Shown: positions 50,461-59,361 of the stretch, in pieces | Layout: each line of letters starts with the position of its first letter | How positions within the stretch are numbered: position 1 is the first letter of the stretch | NCBI RefSeq assembly: GCF_000521485.1 | Contig: NZ_BAVS01000004.1 | Coordinates: forward strand, 78,003-142,002 | Length of the DNA stretch: 64,000 bases | Origin: Gracilibacillus boraciitolerans JCM 21714 | Lineage (GTDB): Bacteria; Bacillota; Bacilli; Bacillales; Amphibacillaceae | Direction of reading: 5' to 3' | Position numbers and translations under genes: made by a program | Notes under the pieces: generated by a model | What the model was told of the DNA's origin: nothing | The model's input: only the letters and a program-made list of their open reading frames with translations | The model's database searches: none

Positions 50461-52143
50461 CTAAAATAACTGAATTTGTTGACTATTATCTTCTTTGTTC
50501 TCACCATTTAGACTATAACCAATAGTTTTATATCCCTTTAAACGCTTCTCAAACATTTTCTGTAAAATCTCTACCTCGGAATCTACATAATCAAATACTT
50601 TCACTTCGTCTTTATCATAATGATCCCGATGAAGCCGTCCTACATACTGTTGCAATGTTCCTTTCCAGGAGATTGGCATCGTAAGGAAGAGTGTATCTAA
50701 TCTAGCATCGTCAAACCCTTCTCCTACATATTTTCCTGTTGCAATTAACAATCTTTCCTCACTATCAGGTAATTTGATTAACTCTTCAAGCCTTTGTTTC
50801 CGTTGTTTCCGTTCTTTCTTCCTCATTGCTCCTGATAAAACAATAATATTTTTAGAAAATCCCTTAAAAAGCTTATACAGCTCATTTACATGGTCTATAC
50901 GTTCCGTTAACACGATAGGAGATCTTTTTTCCTCTAAAGCTTTTAGAACATCATTAAAAATCATATCATTTCGTTCTTTGTTAGCAGATAACAAAGAATA
51001 TATAGTTTGTATATCCGTTTCCTTCGTTTTCAATGATGTTTCTCTTTTAATAAGAGTTTGTTTAAACGATCGATTATTGGCTTGCTGTTTATTATTTGTT
51101 TTATATCTAATAGGTCCACATTGCATAAATATTATCGGGTGCAATCCATCCTTGCTAACTGGAGTGGCTGTTAAACCATATACTTTCATTGCTCGTACGG
51201 CTCTTAACACCTTTTCAAAGCTGACAGCAGAAATGTGATGACATTCGTATACGATAATTTGTCCGTAATGATATAATTCAGGTTTTATTATACCATTATG
51301 ATTAAGCGATTGAATCGTTGCTATATCTATGTTAAAGCTTGGTTTATTTTTCCCACCACCGATTTGGCCAATTTCTTCTATTTGGATGTTTAAAAAAGTC
51401 GATAATCTCTCTTTCCATTGTTCAACTAATTGTGTGCGATGCACAATTACGAGTGTATTGGTTTCATTTCTACTAATTAATGCTGCCGCTATCACCGTCT
51501 TTCCAAAACCAGTAGCTGCTGCTAATACCCCATTATCATAATTAACCATAAAAGTAACCGCATCCTCTTGTTGAGGAGTAAGTTGCCCAGAAAATTGAGT
51601 ATCAATATACTTTCCTGCAAATTGATTGTTTCGTACATTAAGAGATATTTTATATGTAGAGAAAATCTCCTTCACTTGTTCTATTAGACCTCTTGGTAAT
51701 ACAAGCACATTGTCATTTAATTGTGTACAATCAATCCTTCTAGGAATACGATGAGTGGAAAAGCGGTTTGTTTGCGCTTTGAAAAATGCTGGATTTCCAA
51801 ATGTCGCTAGTTTTTGTAATTCAATTAGTATCTTATTAGGTAATGAATTTATAGGAATTTGTATACCTTGGTTTAATTCGATTTCCATTTCTTTTGGCAT
51901 GTCAATATTTTCAGCAGTTATGTCGTTTTCAGCATTATCTCCTGTGTTTAATACACCCCCCCTTGGCTCCACTAACATAATGTGACATTCTTCCTCAGCA
52001 TGAGGTTTGTGCTCCCTACCTTTTGGAATTATGTACATTTCGCCTTTTGTGAGTCTAACCTCTCCGTCACGGAATGCAATGGTTACTTCACCATCCAGAA
52101 CAATGAATACCCTGTCGGTGATTCGTGCGGTAATCTTATTCAA
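50461..52143 (-). CDS. TOTE-type superfamily 2 helicase module fused to a cupin fragment (probably decayed)
   Basis: Residues 1-75 are a truncated cupin (VFIVLDGEVTIAFRDGEVRL, PKGREHKPHAEEECHIMLVEPRG). Residues about 95-160 match the linker seen in TOTE primase-helicases (LATFGNPAFFKAQTNRFST). Residues 185-560 are an SF2 helicase with Walker A ATGFGKT (210-216) and GLTATPVSKDG. The C-terminal lobe has GEGFDDARLDTLFL and QQYVGRLHRDHYDK. The Walker B motif reads YECHH (299-303) where DECHH is expected, removing the metal-binding Asp. The archaeo-eukaryotic primase and nuclease parts of TOTE systems are absent. The start is TTG 52143. A dead remnant is likely. Confidence 0.75.
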   Translation of the reverse strand: MNKITARITDRVFIVLDGEVTIAFRDGEVRLTKGEMYIIPKGREHKPHAEEECHIMLVEPRGGVLNTGDNAENDITAENIDMPKEMEIELNQGIQIPINSLPNKILIELQKLATFGNPAFFKAQTNRFSTHRIPRRIDCTQLNDNVLVLPRGLIEQVKEIFSTYKISLNVRNNQFAGKYIDTQFSGQLTPQQEDAVTFMVNYDNGVLAAATGFGKTVIAAALISRNETNTLVIVHRTQLVEQWKERLSTFLNIQIEEIGQIGGGKNKPSFNIDIATIQSLNHNGIIKPELYHYGQIIVYECHHISAVSFEKVLRAVRAMKVYGLTATPVSKDGLHPIIFMQCGPIRYKTNNKQQANNRSFKQTLIKRETSLKTKETDIQTIYSLLSANKERNDMIFNDVLKALEEKRSPIVLTERIDHVNELYKLFKGFSKNIIVLSGAMRKKERKQRKQRLEELIKLPDSEERLLIATGKYVGEGFDDARLDTLFLTMPISWKGTLQQYVGRLHRDHYDKDEVKVFDYVDSEVEILQKMFEKRLKGYKTIGYSLNGENKEDNSQQIQLF

Positions 52144-52346
52144 ATAGTCCAGAAGTGATACCTTTTCTCCGCTATACTAAAGTTTTAGTACAATGGAAGA
52201 GGCACTGATATTATGATGACCATCCTTTTATTAGTTGGTTGTACAGAAAGTGAAAATATAGGGAACAGAGAAAGGTTGTTAGTAAAGTCAAAAGAATTAA
52301 TTAATACAAGGAGGAGACCTACTTGTTTTATAACTTCCGTCATCCT

Positions 52347-53247
52347 TTACTGGTTCCACATTTTACGTTTGTACTTATCTGAGTAATGATTAGCTTCGTT
52401 TCTTCGAGGATTACATTGCTTTGCATTTAACGCAATATGAACCTCCTTCAGTACTTGTATAGATTGGCATAAATGAAGCTCAATATCAACATGAATCTCA
52501 CCATTTCCTTTTTTAACCAGTTGAATGAAACAATCAGCTGATAAAGTTTTACAATTAAGACGAGTTCCATCAGGGGCACAAAGTAAAACCTTTTGAATGC
52601 TACAAAAGGGAATGACACATAAGCAATTTCCTTCATCAAATTTGAAGCTAATAAAACCATCAAAACGCACGGTGATTTCTTGCAGGTCTATCTTTTCTCC
52701 TGGTCGAAGAGTTACAGTTATGTTTTTCCTATGGCTGACTTCATCGCAATTCACAATTAAATCGTGATCCAAGGGGGGGGTTCCGAACTGGTCTGAAAAA
52801 TAGCAGTCCCCCGGTAATCGAATCCTCAGACCAATTACTTCCCTCTTCCTCCATGTCTAAAGAATATTCTAATTCCAGACAATACCTACCTGCCGTAACC
52901 GGTGCTTCAGACTTACTTCTAATTTCAATACTAGATAGAGAAGGGAAAAATTTAGTGAAGATTTGCCTGTTTCCTGTTACTACTATCCCTCCATTAATGG
53001 ATAAAATAATATCATCCAAGGTACCGGTCACTAGCGAGAGGGTGACTGTCCCTGAAACATTTTCCACATCTGTTTCCCATAATGTTGTAAATTCTTCGGT
53101 TAATTCGGAAAAGTTCCCACAAACTTCATCCCTTGCCCTTCTTTGTGGATACGGAAGGCGTACAGATCGATGGATGGTCAGGGGGGGGAGAGTGATCCAA
53201 TCATACACTTGTTGAGTGGTTATGCACCATTTTTCTTGGTCGTCCAT
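52347..53247 (-). CDS. S-Ena (DUF3992) type spore-appendage-like protein with extensions (frameshifted)
   Basis: After correction near 52771-52778 (eight G where seven or four would keep frame, giving PVRNP.LDHDLIVNCDEV) this is about 300 residues. The N-terminus is EKWCITTQQVYDWITLPP. The middle has the DUF3992-like core DEVCGNFSELTEEFTTLWETDVENVSGTVTLSL ... RQIFTKFFPSLSSIEIRS ... GRYCLELEYSL. The C-terminal part is Cys-rich, with LLCAPDGTRLNCKTLSADCFIQL. DUF3992 proteins polymerise into disulfide-linked endospore appendages. It is the second gene downstream of a short Ena-like subunit. Confidence 0.6.
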
Positions 53248-53298
53248 AAAATCTCCTTCCTTCGTTTATACTTGTTACCCTCAGGGATTTTAGATTTA

Positions 53299-53667
53299 CT
53301 AATCGATGAGATAGTGGACATTTATACAATACACCCCCCGTACAACTTTCCTCCCCCCCTTCTCCGCTACAAGTGATCTGAATTTCATTAAACTCTCGAA
53401 CCGTGAAAGAACGGGTATTCCCGTAGGCGCTTTCTACTGCTAAGGGGGGGACGATGAATGATTGTTGGATGATTCCGTCTAGTAGAATATCAACGAGGAG
53501 CCTTCAGCACACCCTTTGGAATAATAGACACTTATGGTTCCGGTCACGATTAAATCGGATTGCCAAATGGTCTCAGGTTCTTGGTCACAAGGGATTGTGA
53601 AATTTCCACAAATATCATCTGAATAGAACGATTCCCCCCCATTATCTTGGCAAAAACAACTAACCAT
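53299..53667 (-). CDS. S-Ena (DUF3992) spore appendage subunit (frameshifted)
   Basis: After correction this is about 120 residues. A Cys-containing N-terminal connector (VSCFCQDN) is followed by DDICGNFTIP..PETIWQSDLIVTGTISVYYSKGCA. The C-terminal half continues in other frames as NTRSFTVREFNEIQITCSG and CTGVYCINVHYLID. The SFTVRRFDTVTI and TGEFCMTIRYTLS end of Bacillus Ena1B, as I recall it, aligns well. Breaks are near 53500 (one base short) and at the C runs at 53334 and 53353. Subunits stack into S-type fibres cross-linked by N-terminal cysteines. It is the first gene of the minus-strand pair. Confidence 0.65.
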
Positions 53668-53867
53668 ATCTAAACCTCCCTAAAAAGCTGTTAAAATCAT
53701 TCTATGTTTTTTGTTGAAATATGATTGGGGGAGATTACATACATCCATCATTTTCAAGTGGATTTTTAATTAGTGAATAGTACACTTAAGAAAATTGAGA
53801 TAAGTATGGACACGAATGTATAAGTATAGAATATAGTAATTAAAAAAAGTGTAAAGGTGATGGTACT

Positions 53868-55140
53868 ATGGCTTTTTGTTCATGTTGTGGATATGATGGT
53901 CGATGTATTTGTGTGAGCACGGTAGATGTTGTAGAATCTTCTACGTTGACAAATATCGGTCCAGAATTGAATTCTCAATTCAATGAATTGAGAGTATCAG
54001 AAAAAATACAATAGTAGAGTTGAAATCAGTTTATGGGTTATCTGAATTAAGGGATACTACTGTAGGAACAGTAACAAATAACTCCGTTGAGTATGTTATT
54101 ACAACCGGAGCAGTTGGGACAGATGTTTCTTATTTGCAAAGTATTGAGCGTGGTCGCTATCTTGCAGGGTTTGCAGCTGAGGCAGGAATAGGTATCCGGA
54201 CAAACAGTATTCCAATTGGTGACCAGGTTATGAGGTGGGGAATGTTTGATGACCAAAATGGCGCCTATTTCGGGGGGGTGGATGGTACCGGGATTTTTGT
54301 TGCTTTGAGAAGGCAAAATCAAACACCCCCCCCACCAGCTTTTAATGAAACTATTGTCTATCAGAATAATTGGAACGTTGATCCATTAGACGGCACAGGA
54401 CCGAGCGGTGTTACGTTGAATTTAGCAAATGGTAATATTTTTCAAATTGTCTTTACATGGTATGGTTATGGAGTTATTGAATATCGGGTAGTCGTGCAGA
54501 ACCCTGAGACGCTTGCTCAGGAGGTTGTCACTGTACACCGTTTAAAACCACTCACTGAAACAAGCTTCACAGATCCGAACCTACCGTTACGAGGAGAGGC
54601 GGATAATGGTGGGACGGATGGGAACCCATTAGAGCTTTTTGTATCTGGAAGACAGTACAGCATTATCGGAAACGTCAATCCGGAATTTAGAATTACGGCT
54701 GCTTCCCGAAGCACCACACCCCCCCGTCTTCTGGAACCCAGGCTTTGATCAGCTTCCGTAGAAAACCTATATTTCCAGCTGGGTCAAACCGTACGAACTC
54801 AGTAAGTGTCAAACTTCAAAGTCTCGATCTTGCACCGGCAGCTCCTTTATTTTATGAAGTTATTCTTGGTGGGACTGTTGCAGGAGTTTATGGGGGGGCA
54901 GTTCCCGGCATTCCGGCAAATGAGACCGCACTGGAAGTGAATTTAACTCCTGGTATTCCCGTAGGAGGAATCAGTGTTTTTAAAGGAGTTGCCGCCGGTG
55001 GTGGAGGAAACCGTGTACTTGCTTCATCTGAACTGCTTGATTTAGAGCTTGCCGGAACTGATCCAATTACTCTTGTAGTGGAGACTATTTCTGGGTCAAA
55101 TCAAATACTATCCACCTTATCGTTGAAAGAAGAATGGTAA
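53868..55140 (+). CDS. Large Cys-rich N-terminus beta protein, structural-fibre/virion-like (two frameshifts)
   Basis: ATG 53868 begins MAFCSCCGYDGRCICVSTVD. Corrections at about 54001-54006 (six A for seven, giving SEKNTIVELKSVYG) and 54719-54725 (seven C for five, giving TTPPSSSGTQALISFRRKP) join three pieces into about 423 residues. The middle (ERGRYLAGFAAEAGIGIR, RWGMFDDQNGAYFG, NNWNVDPLDGTGPSG, FTWYGYGVIEYRVV) resembles a beta-sandwich domain I recall from phage and large-virus structural proteins. There is no signal peptide or membrane helix. Its divergent position to the Ena-like genes suggests a spore-surface fibre or tip component; this is inference. Confidence 0.6.
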
Positions 55141-55164
55141 AAAAAGCCCTAAGAGGGCTTTTTT
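55139..55164. terminator. Bidirectional terminator between convergent genes
   Basis: AAAAAAGCCCT-AAG-AGGGCTTTTTT lies between the stops of the beta protein and the small Cys-rich protein. Confidence 0.8.
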
Positions 55165-55507
55165 ATGGCCGTGAAGTTTGAATAGCCTGAACGGTTACTT
55201 GACCTAAGACTTGTATACCTGTTGTGCTAGAGAAAACGTAAAGTTCTTGAAGGCTTTCCACATACACAGTAACGCTATTATCAGGGTTAGCTGTGGCAAT
55301 GATATTTAAGCCTGTACTATCCGTACTAACATTTGCATCATCGCCGCTCGCATTAAAATTTGTTAACGTAACGTACCCTGATGGACTTCCTGTCGCCTGT
55401 GAAAAAATAAGCACCGGACCGGGGGGGGTGTCTCCAGCAGCCTGATCCGTATTAAACGTATTGCACGTTGTGACCGTAACAATCTGTGGTTCTGGACAAC
55501 AACTCAT
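55163..55507 (-). CDS. Small Cys-initiated beta protein, possible Ena-like subunit
   Basis: This 114-residue protein begins MSCCPEPQIVTVTTCNTF. A Thr/Ser/Val-rich beta pattern follows (GYVTLTNFNASGDDANVST ... VTVYVESLQELYVFSSTTG), ending VLGQVTVQAIQTSRP. There is no signal peptide. Size, N-terminal cysteines and all-beta character are like short spore appendage pilins, and the neighbours support that, but I cannot match a family firmly. AGGAGGAA precedes the ATG. Confidence 0.55.
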   Translation of the reverse strand: MSCCPEPQIVTVTTCNTFNTDQAAGDTPPGPVLIFSQATGSPSGYVTLTNFNASGDDANVSTDSTGLNIIATANPDNSVTVYVESLQELYVFSSTTGIQVLGQVTVQAIQTSRP

Positions 55508-55713
55508 AATATTCCTCCTATATTCTTAGTCCTTACTAGTAGATGATAAATTAGAGGAATTGGTATGGACTAGTGACATAGCAAATTTAAATCTGTCATT
55601 TATTCAAGTTCACTAGCGTTGCATTAATACAGTCTTAATATTCAGTTTATTATGTTAAAAAAGTGTCTACTTTCTTGACGTAACTCCAGCATTTTTACAA
55701 ATTTAAGAAATAA

Positions 55714-55749
55714 AAGCCTCCCAAAAGTTTATAAACTCTTGAGAGGCTT
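55714..55749 (-). terminator. Probable original groEL terminator, displaced by the island
   Basis: On the minus strand an 18-bp stem AAGCCTCTCAAGAGTTTA/TAAACTTTTGGGAGGCTT with two G-U pairs is followed by TTATTT. No complete gene lies directly upstream on that strand except the 17-base groEL 3' copy at 55828-55844, so it is best read as the ancestral groES-groEL terminator. Confidence 0.65.
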
Positions 55750-55827
55750 GTAAGTTTAGTTAAAAACCAGTCAATATCCATTCAAATTGTTCTCAAATGC
55801 TATATTGAAAGGGTTGTGAGCAGCTAT

Positions 55828-55844
55828 TACATCATGCCGCCCAT
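55828..55844. repeat. Direct repeat / attachment site, distal copy
   Basis: TACATCATGCCGCCCAT is identical to 60847-60863 at the groEL 3' end. Read on the minus strand it is ATGGGCGGCATGATGTA followed by ATAG, which gives the normal GroEL ending GGMM and a TAA stop. It is the ancestral groEL terminus left on the far side of the inserted DNA. Confidence 0.8.
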
Positions 55845-56086
55845 AGTATACATCAACAAATAACTATAAATAGCTCATATAAAACCTTTAAAATTAACAT
55901 TTTTTATTTTTTATAATATTTTCATTCTAGTAACTTTTAATGTTCCCGGTCACTTTTCGGTCACTTATTTAACTTAGATTTATTTGGATTTTCTTTGAAA
56001 TCCAAGTAAAATAAGTGAAAAATTATAATGAAACTAAATATTACAAAGTGAGTCATTATCATTATATAATTAAGTTAGGAAAGGTA

Positions 56087-56158
56087 TTATTTTTCACTTG
56101 GCCAAAATAATATTCCTAAAAGAACTAATACTATGACTATAAATACAAGGGAGCTCAC
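56087..56158 (-). CDS. Tiny single-helix peptide after the bacteriocin immunity gene
   Basis: A 23-codon frame starts at GTG 56158 behind an excellent GAGGAGG. It encodes a hydrophobic peptide ending LLGILFWPSEK. It lies 22 bases downstream of the putative immunity gene on the same strand. It is too short for a family call and could be a real small membrane peptide of the operon or chance. Confidence 0.35.
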   Translation of the reverse strand: MSSLVFIVIVLVLLGILFWPSEK

Positions 56159-56180
56159 TAAAAACCTCCTCTTCAAATAG

Positions 56181-56411
56181 TTATAAATCTAAGTAAAGAA
56201 AAATACTACTAATCATACCTGAAAGAAATACAAATAGGAATAAAAATCTTATATATTTTTTCTTGAAAGGACTGAATAAAAACATGTATAGACCAAATAA
56301 TCCAAAAGTGCTAACTGGCAACAAGAATGCATAGTAATTGGAAACTATTATACCAAACAGGAAAATCAAAGGAATGCCAAATAGATACAATAGTTCAACT
56401 GATTTCTTCAT
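56181..56411 (-). CDS. acnF: Circular bacteriocin immunity-type membrane protein (AcnF-like)
   Basis: This 76-residue, very hydrophobic protein has about three helices and basic loops (FSPFKKKYIRF). Small, basic, hydrophobic proteins at the end of circular bacteriocin operons give self-immunity. The position matches acnF in the amylocyclicin order B-A-C-D-E-F as I recall it. It starts two bases after the AcnE-like stop. The identity rests on position and properties, not on a motif. Confidence 0.65.
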   Translation of the reverse strand: MKKSVELLYLFGIPLIFLFGIIVSNYYAFLLPVSTFGLFGLYMFLFSPFKKKYIRFLFLFVFLSGMISSIFLYLDL

Positions 56412-56413
56412 TT

Positions 56414-56956
56414 TTATATCCTTTCTACATCGAATAATGGGGTCAAATATGTCTCTATAACACCACCCACAATAACTAAAAGTATTACTATTAAACTTAA
56501 CAGTGCTATATTTAAAAAGTAGCTTTTTATGAAAGTATCTACTTTCTTGTTGGTGAAATATTGTATAAGGAAAGAGATACTTTTAAAGCCTATAACACCA
56601 CTCAATAGTAAAGCTGGTATTTCAAAGACTCCGTGAGGTAATATCAATAAAAGAATCTCTATAGTACTGTAATCAGATTTGTTTACTATTGATTCTCCAA
56701 GTATCATACCATTTGTAAACAAATATATAATCGAAGTTAAACCAAAGGTAAAAAAACCAGAACTAATCAAAAAGCAAGCTACTAAGTTATTTACTAATAA
56801 GGGTATAACCCCCCCTGGTGTTGTATTCAAATCTTCACTTCCATTTAATTGGTCAAAATAATACACACCGTTAATCACTCCCAACATAAATACTGTTATA
56901 ACTAATATCAATAATACCCAATTATTTTTTAAAAGAAAAGGAAATGTTTTATACAT
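56414..56956 (-). CDS. acnE: SpoIIM/DUF95 family membrane protein of the bacteriocin operon (AcnE-like)
   Basis: From ATG 56956 (MYKTFPFLLKNNW) the protein has about 180 residues and five helices. The DUF95 pattern includes FMLGVINGVYYFD, NMILGESIV-like NGMILGESIVNKSD and LILPHGVFEIPALLLSGVIGFK. DUF95 proteins are hallmark members of circular bacteriocin clusters, involved in secretion or immunity. The ATG overlaps the ATPase stop (ATGTATAA), showing coupling. A longer reading from 57007 lacks a good ribosome binding site. Confidence 0.75.
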   Translation of the reverse strand: MYKTFPFLLKNNWVLLILVITVFMLGVINGVYYFDQLNGSEDLNTTPGGVIPLLVNNLVACFLISSGFFTFGLTSIIYLFTNGMILGESIVNKSDYSTIEILLLILPHGVFEIPALLLSGVIGFKSISFLIQYFTNKKVDTFIKSYFLNIALLSLIVILLVIVGGVIETYLTPLFDVERI

Positions 56957-57659
56957 ATATACTTTCCACTTCTTTTTCCAATTTTTCCAAATCATAATCA
57001 GTAACATTAATTATTTTAGCTAATTTGCCTTTGTGAATTATTGCGATTTTGTTACATATGGAATGTGCTAGTTCTAATAAATGTGTAGTGATAATTACAG
57101 TATTACCGTTCTCGGTGTACTGCTTAAGAAAATTTCTGATATTCTTACCTGATATTAAGTCGACTCCAGTAAGTGGCTCATCCAATAATAAAAATTTAGG
57201 TTCATGTATTAGAGAAGAGGCGATTGAAACTTTTTGTTTCATCCCATGAGAATATGTTTTGATTAATTTATCCTTTACATCAATCAATCCCATATCTTTT
57301 AGTACTGTTTCGGTAAATTTTTTTATTCTCTCATTTGATACTTTAAACATTCCACCAACAAAATGTAAGTACTCTTCTCCTGTCAGATATTCATACAAAA
57401 TTGCATGATCGGGAACAAAACCCATATTATTTTGTAAGGAATAGTTTGTAATATGTTGTACTTCACCATTTATAATAATTGTTCCTTTATTCGGAACTAT
57501 CATCCCCCCCATAATTATCTTTAATAAAGTAGTTTTCCCCCCCACCCCCCCGTTAGTTCCTAAAATTCCGAGGAAATCTCCTTTTTCTATTTGTAAGTTA
57601 AAGTCATTTAATATAACCTTTTTATTAAACTGCATTTCTATATTTTTAATCTCTATCAT
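56949..57659 (-). CDS. acnD: ABC transporter ATP-binding protein of the bacteriocin operon (AcnD-like)
   Basis: From ATG 57659 (MIEIKNIEMQF) the protein has about 236 residues, with the signature YSHGMKQKVSIASSL and Walker B FLLLDEPLTGVD. Walker A reads GTNGGVGGKTT, two residues longer than the invariant GxxxxGK(S/T). Two seven-base C runs at 57538 and 57545, each reduced by three, would restore GTNGVGKTT. A third run at 57504 adds a glycine in MGGMIV. It energises export or immunity with AcnC/AcnE-like membrane partners and overlaps both neighbours. Confidence 0.85.
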   Translation of the reverse strand: MIEIKNIEMQFNKKVILNDFNLQIEKGDFLGILGTNGGVGGKTTLLKIIMGGMIVPNKGTIIINGEVQHITNYSLQNNMGFVPDHAILYEYLTGEEYLHFVGGMFKVSNERIKKFTETVLKDMGLIDVKDKLIKTYSHGMKQKVSIASSLIHEPKFLLLDEPLTGVDLISGKNIRNFLKQYTENGNTVIITTHLLELAHSICNKIAIIHKGKLAKIINVTDYDLEKLEKEVESIYV

Positions 57660-59310
57660 CAATAACGTACCTCTCATTCATATTTAATTTCCTTAAATAT
57701 AGGATAGAAAATATATAATTTAGAATGGTGAAAATAACTATTATTAGGGTAAAACTGAGAAGTATTACCAAAGACATATTTTTAAATTTATACAAAAGGA
57801 ATCCAACAATTCCTATTAATTGAAGATTGAAGACGAAAACAAAAGCTTCATAAATATTAGTAAATGTTTTTGCTTTACTAGATTCTCCGAGTTCATATAG
57901 ATGCTCCCAATTAAGTTTAGGATATAATATTATACTACTTATTTGTATAAGACCATGTAAAAATCCATTAGACAATAAAATAACTAAAAATACAAAGTGA
58001 AGTAATATTTGACTAGACTGCCAAAACAATAAAATTAGTGAAAGGAATGTTGATAATAAGCAAACGATTATATTGTAATTTGTTAACTTCGGCCTTGCTA
58101 ACTGCCATAAATTAGAAATATTTGAGTGAAAAAGGTGAAAATTCTTTAAATCTAACTCCACTGAGAGAATTATTTTTATAGCATCACCTACTAATTGATA
58201 AAACAAGGATGAAATTACAAAAACTAATAAAAGCGATGCCTGAATTGGATAATCCTCAAAATATTTCAATATAAAAGGAAATCCAAACCCTAAAAATAAC
58301 ATAATTAGAAACAACATATTGCCGAAGTTATTAAAAAAATAACCTTCCATCCTAAAAAGAAAAGCTCTATCTTTTTGTAATATGCTATAGTATGTTTTGT
58401 TTTTACGATCAATTTTCATTTTGTTAGGATAAATTTGGTTATCAATTTCTGTGTATTCGATTAAATCGTATTTATTAAGAGATCTATCCCAAAGTTTATA
58501 AACGGCTAAACAAACAATTGTAGCAACAAAAATAGTGATTATTGCTGTAATAATGTGATTATAAAAAAGGTGGTAAGGAACCACATTATTTAGATGTTGA
58601 AATATTGTTGAAGTAGATATTTCATATAAAGACTGTACTACATCAAATCTTTTTAGTAAGTAAAAAAGAATTAATCCGATCATTATTGGTACGATTAAAT
58701 TAATAATAAAAAATACAATTTTTATAAAGATTGATCTCAATGCCTTCGACCAGATAATTGAAACTATATACGGAATATAAGCAAAAAGCATTGAAAATAA
58801 AAAATTTATGAGAAAGTTCATAATTATTATAAGTGGCAATGTGATTAATTTTAATTCTGAATTATCTGTTAAATACAAAGATAGTAAAATGGGTAACAAA
58901 AATAAAAAACTTGTTAAGATAGATTTCCAGAAAGTTTTTAATATTAATGCGGATTTAAACTGTAATATCCTTACGCTTCTTCTTTGATGGATTATTTTCC
59001 TTTCATCTTTTAAAAAGATTTTTTTATTGTTTTTAAAAAAGCTCATAGAAGAAAGAACTTGCTCTATAAATATAAATGTTACTAGTAATGAAGAGTATGA
59101 TCCTTTAGGTAGTGGAAATTTATTGCTCAAGTTAAACGATATGAAAAATATTAATATGGAAGCTGAAAGCAAAATAAATGGTATTGAAATTAGAACTCTT
59201 CTTAAGTTTGTGTTTCTTAATTCCCAATCATCTAATATCTTTCTTGTTTTAGATATAGTATTGTATCTTATTAAGTAATATAATGAGTGATTGTATTGCA
59301 AATTAAACAC
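57646..59310 (-). CDS. acnC: Large membrane protein of the bacteriocin operon (AcnC-like)
   Basis: This 554-residue protein has about 12 hydrophobic helices, is very rich in Ile, Leu, Phe and Lys, and has few conserved motifs. In circular bacteriocin operons a large membrane protein follows the precursor gene and is needed for maturation, export or self-protection. Its place between the precursor and the ATPase, with overlapping ends, fits AcnC. It may also act as the ABC permease. The call depends mainly on context. Confidence 0.7.
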   Translation of the reverse strand: MFNLQYNHSLYYLIRYNTISKTRKILDDWELRNTNLRRVLISIPFILLSASILIFFISFNLSNKFPLPKGSYSSLLVTFIFIEQVLSSMSFFKNNKKIFLKDERKIIHQRRSVRILQFKSALILKTFWKSILTSFLFLLPILLSLYLTDNSELKLITLPLIIIMNFLINFLFSMLFAYIPYIVSIIWSKALRSIFIKIVFFIINLIVPIMIGLILFYLLKRFDVVQSLYEISTSTIFQHLNNVVPYHLFYNHIITAIITIFVATIVCLAVYKLWDRSLNKYDLIEYTEIDNQIYPNKMKIDRKNKTYYSILQKDRAFLFRMEGYFFNNFGNMLFLIMLFLGFGFPFILKYFEDYPIQASLLLVFVISSLFYQLVGDAIKIILSVELDLKNFHLFHSNISNLWQLARPKLTNYNIIVCLLSTFLSLILLFWQSSQILLHFVFLVILLSNGFLHGLIQISSIILYPKLNWEHLYELGESSKAKTFTNIYEAFVFVFNLQLIGIVGFLLYKFKNMSLVILLSFTLIIVIFTILNYIFSILYLRKLNMNERYVIDDRD

Positions 59311-59361
59311 ACCTTTTCTTTTGTCAATAAAGGAGAGGGGGAGGTAATTAGAGAGTTCTAA

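Noticed and set aside
50461..52143. A complete TOTE conflict/defence system
   Set aside because: Only the helicase lobe is present, Walker B is mutated, and no primase, nuclease or partner genes are adjacent.
52213..52386. 57-codon frame MMTILLLVGCTESENIGN with a lipobox-like LVGC
   Set aside because: It overlaps the end of the Ena-like gene, has no downstream domain and no ribosome binding site. It may be a lipoprotein fragment in a scarred region but cannot be supported as a gene.
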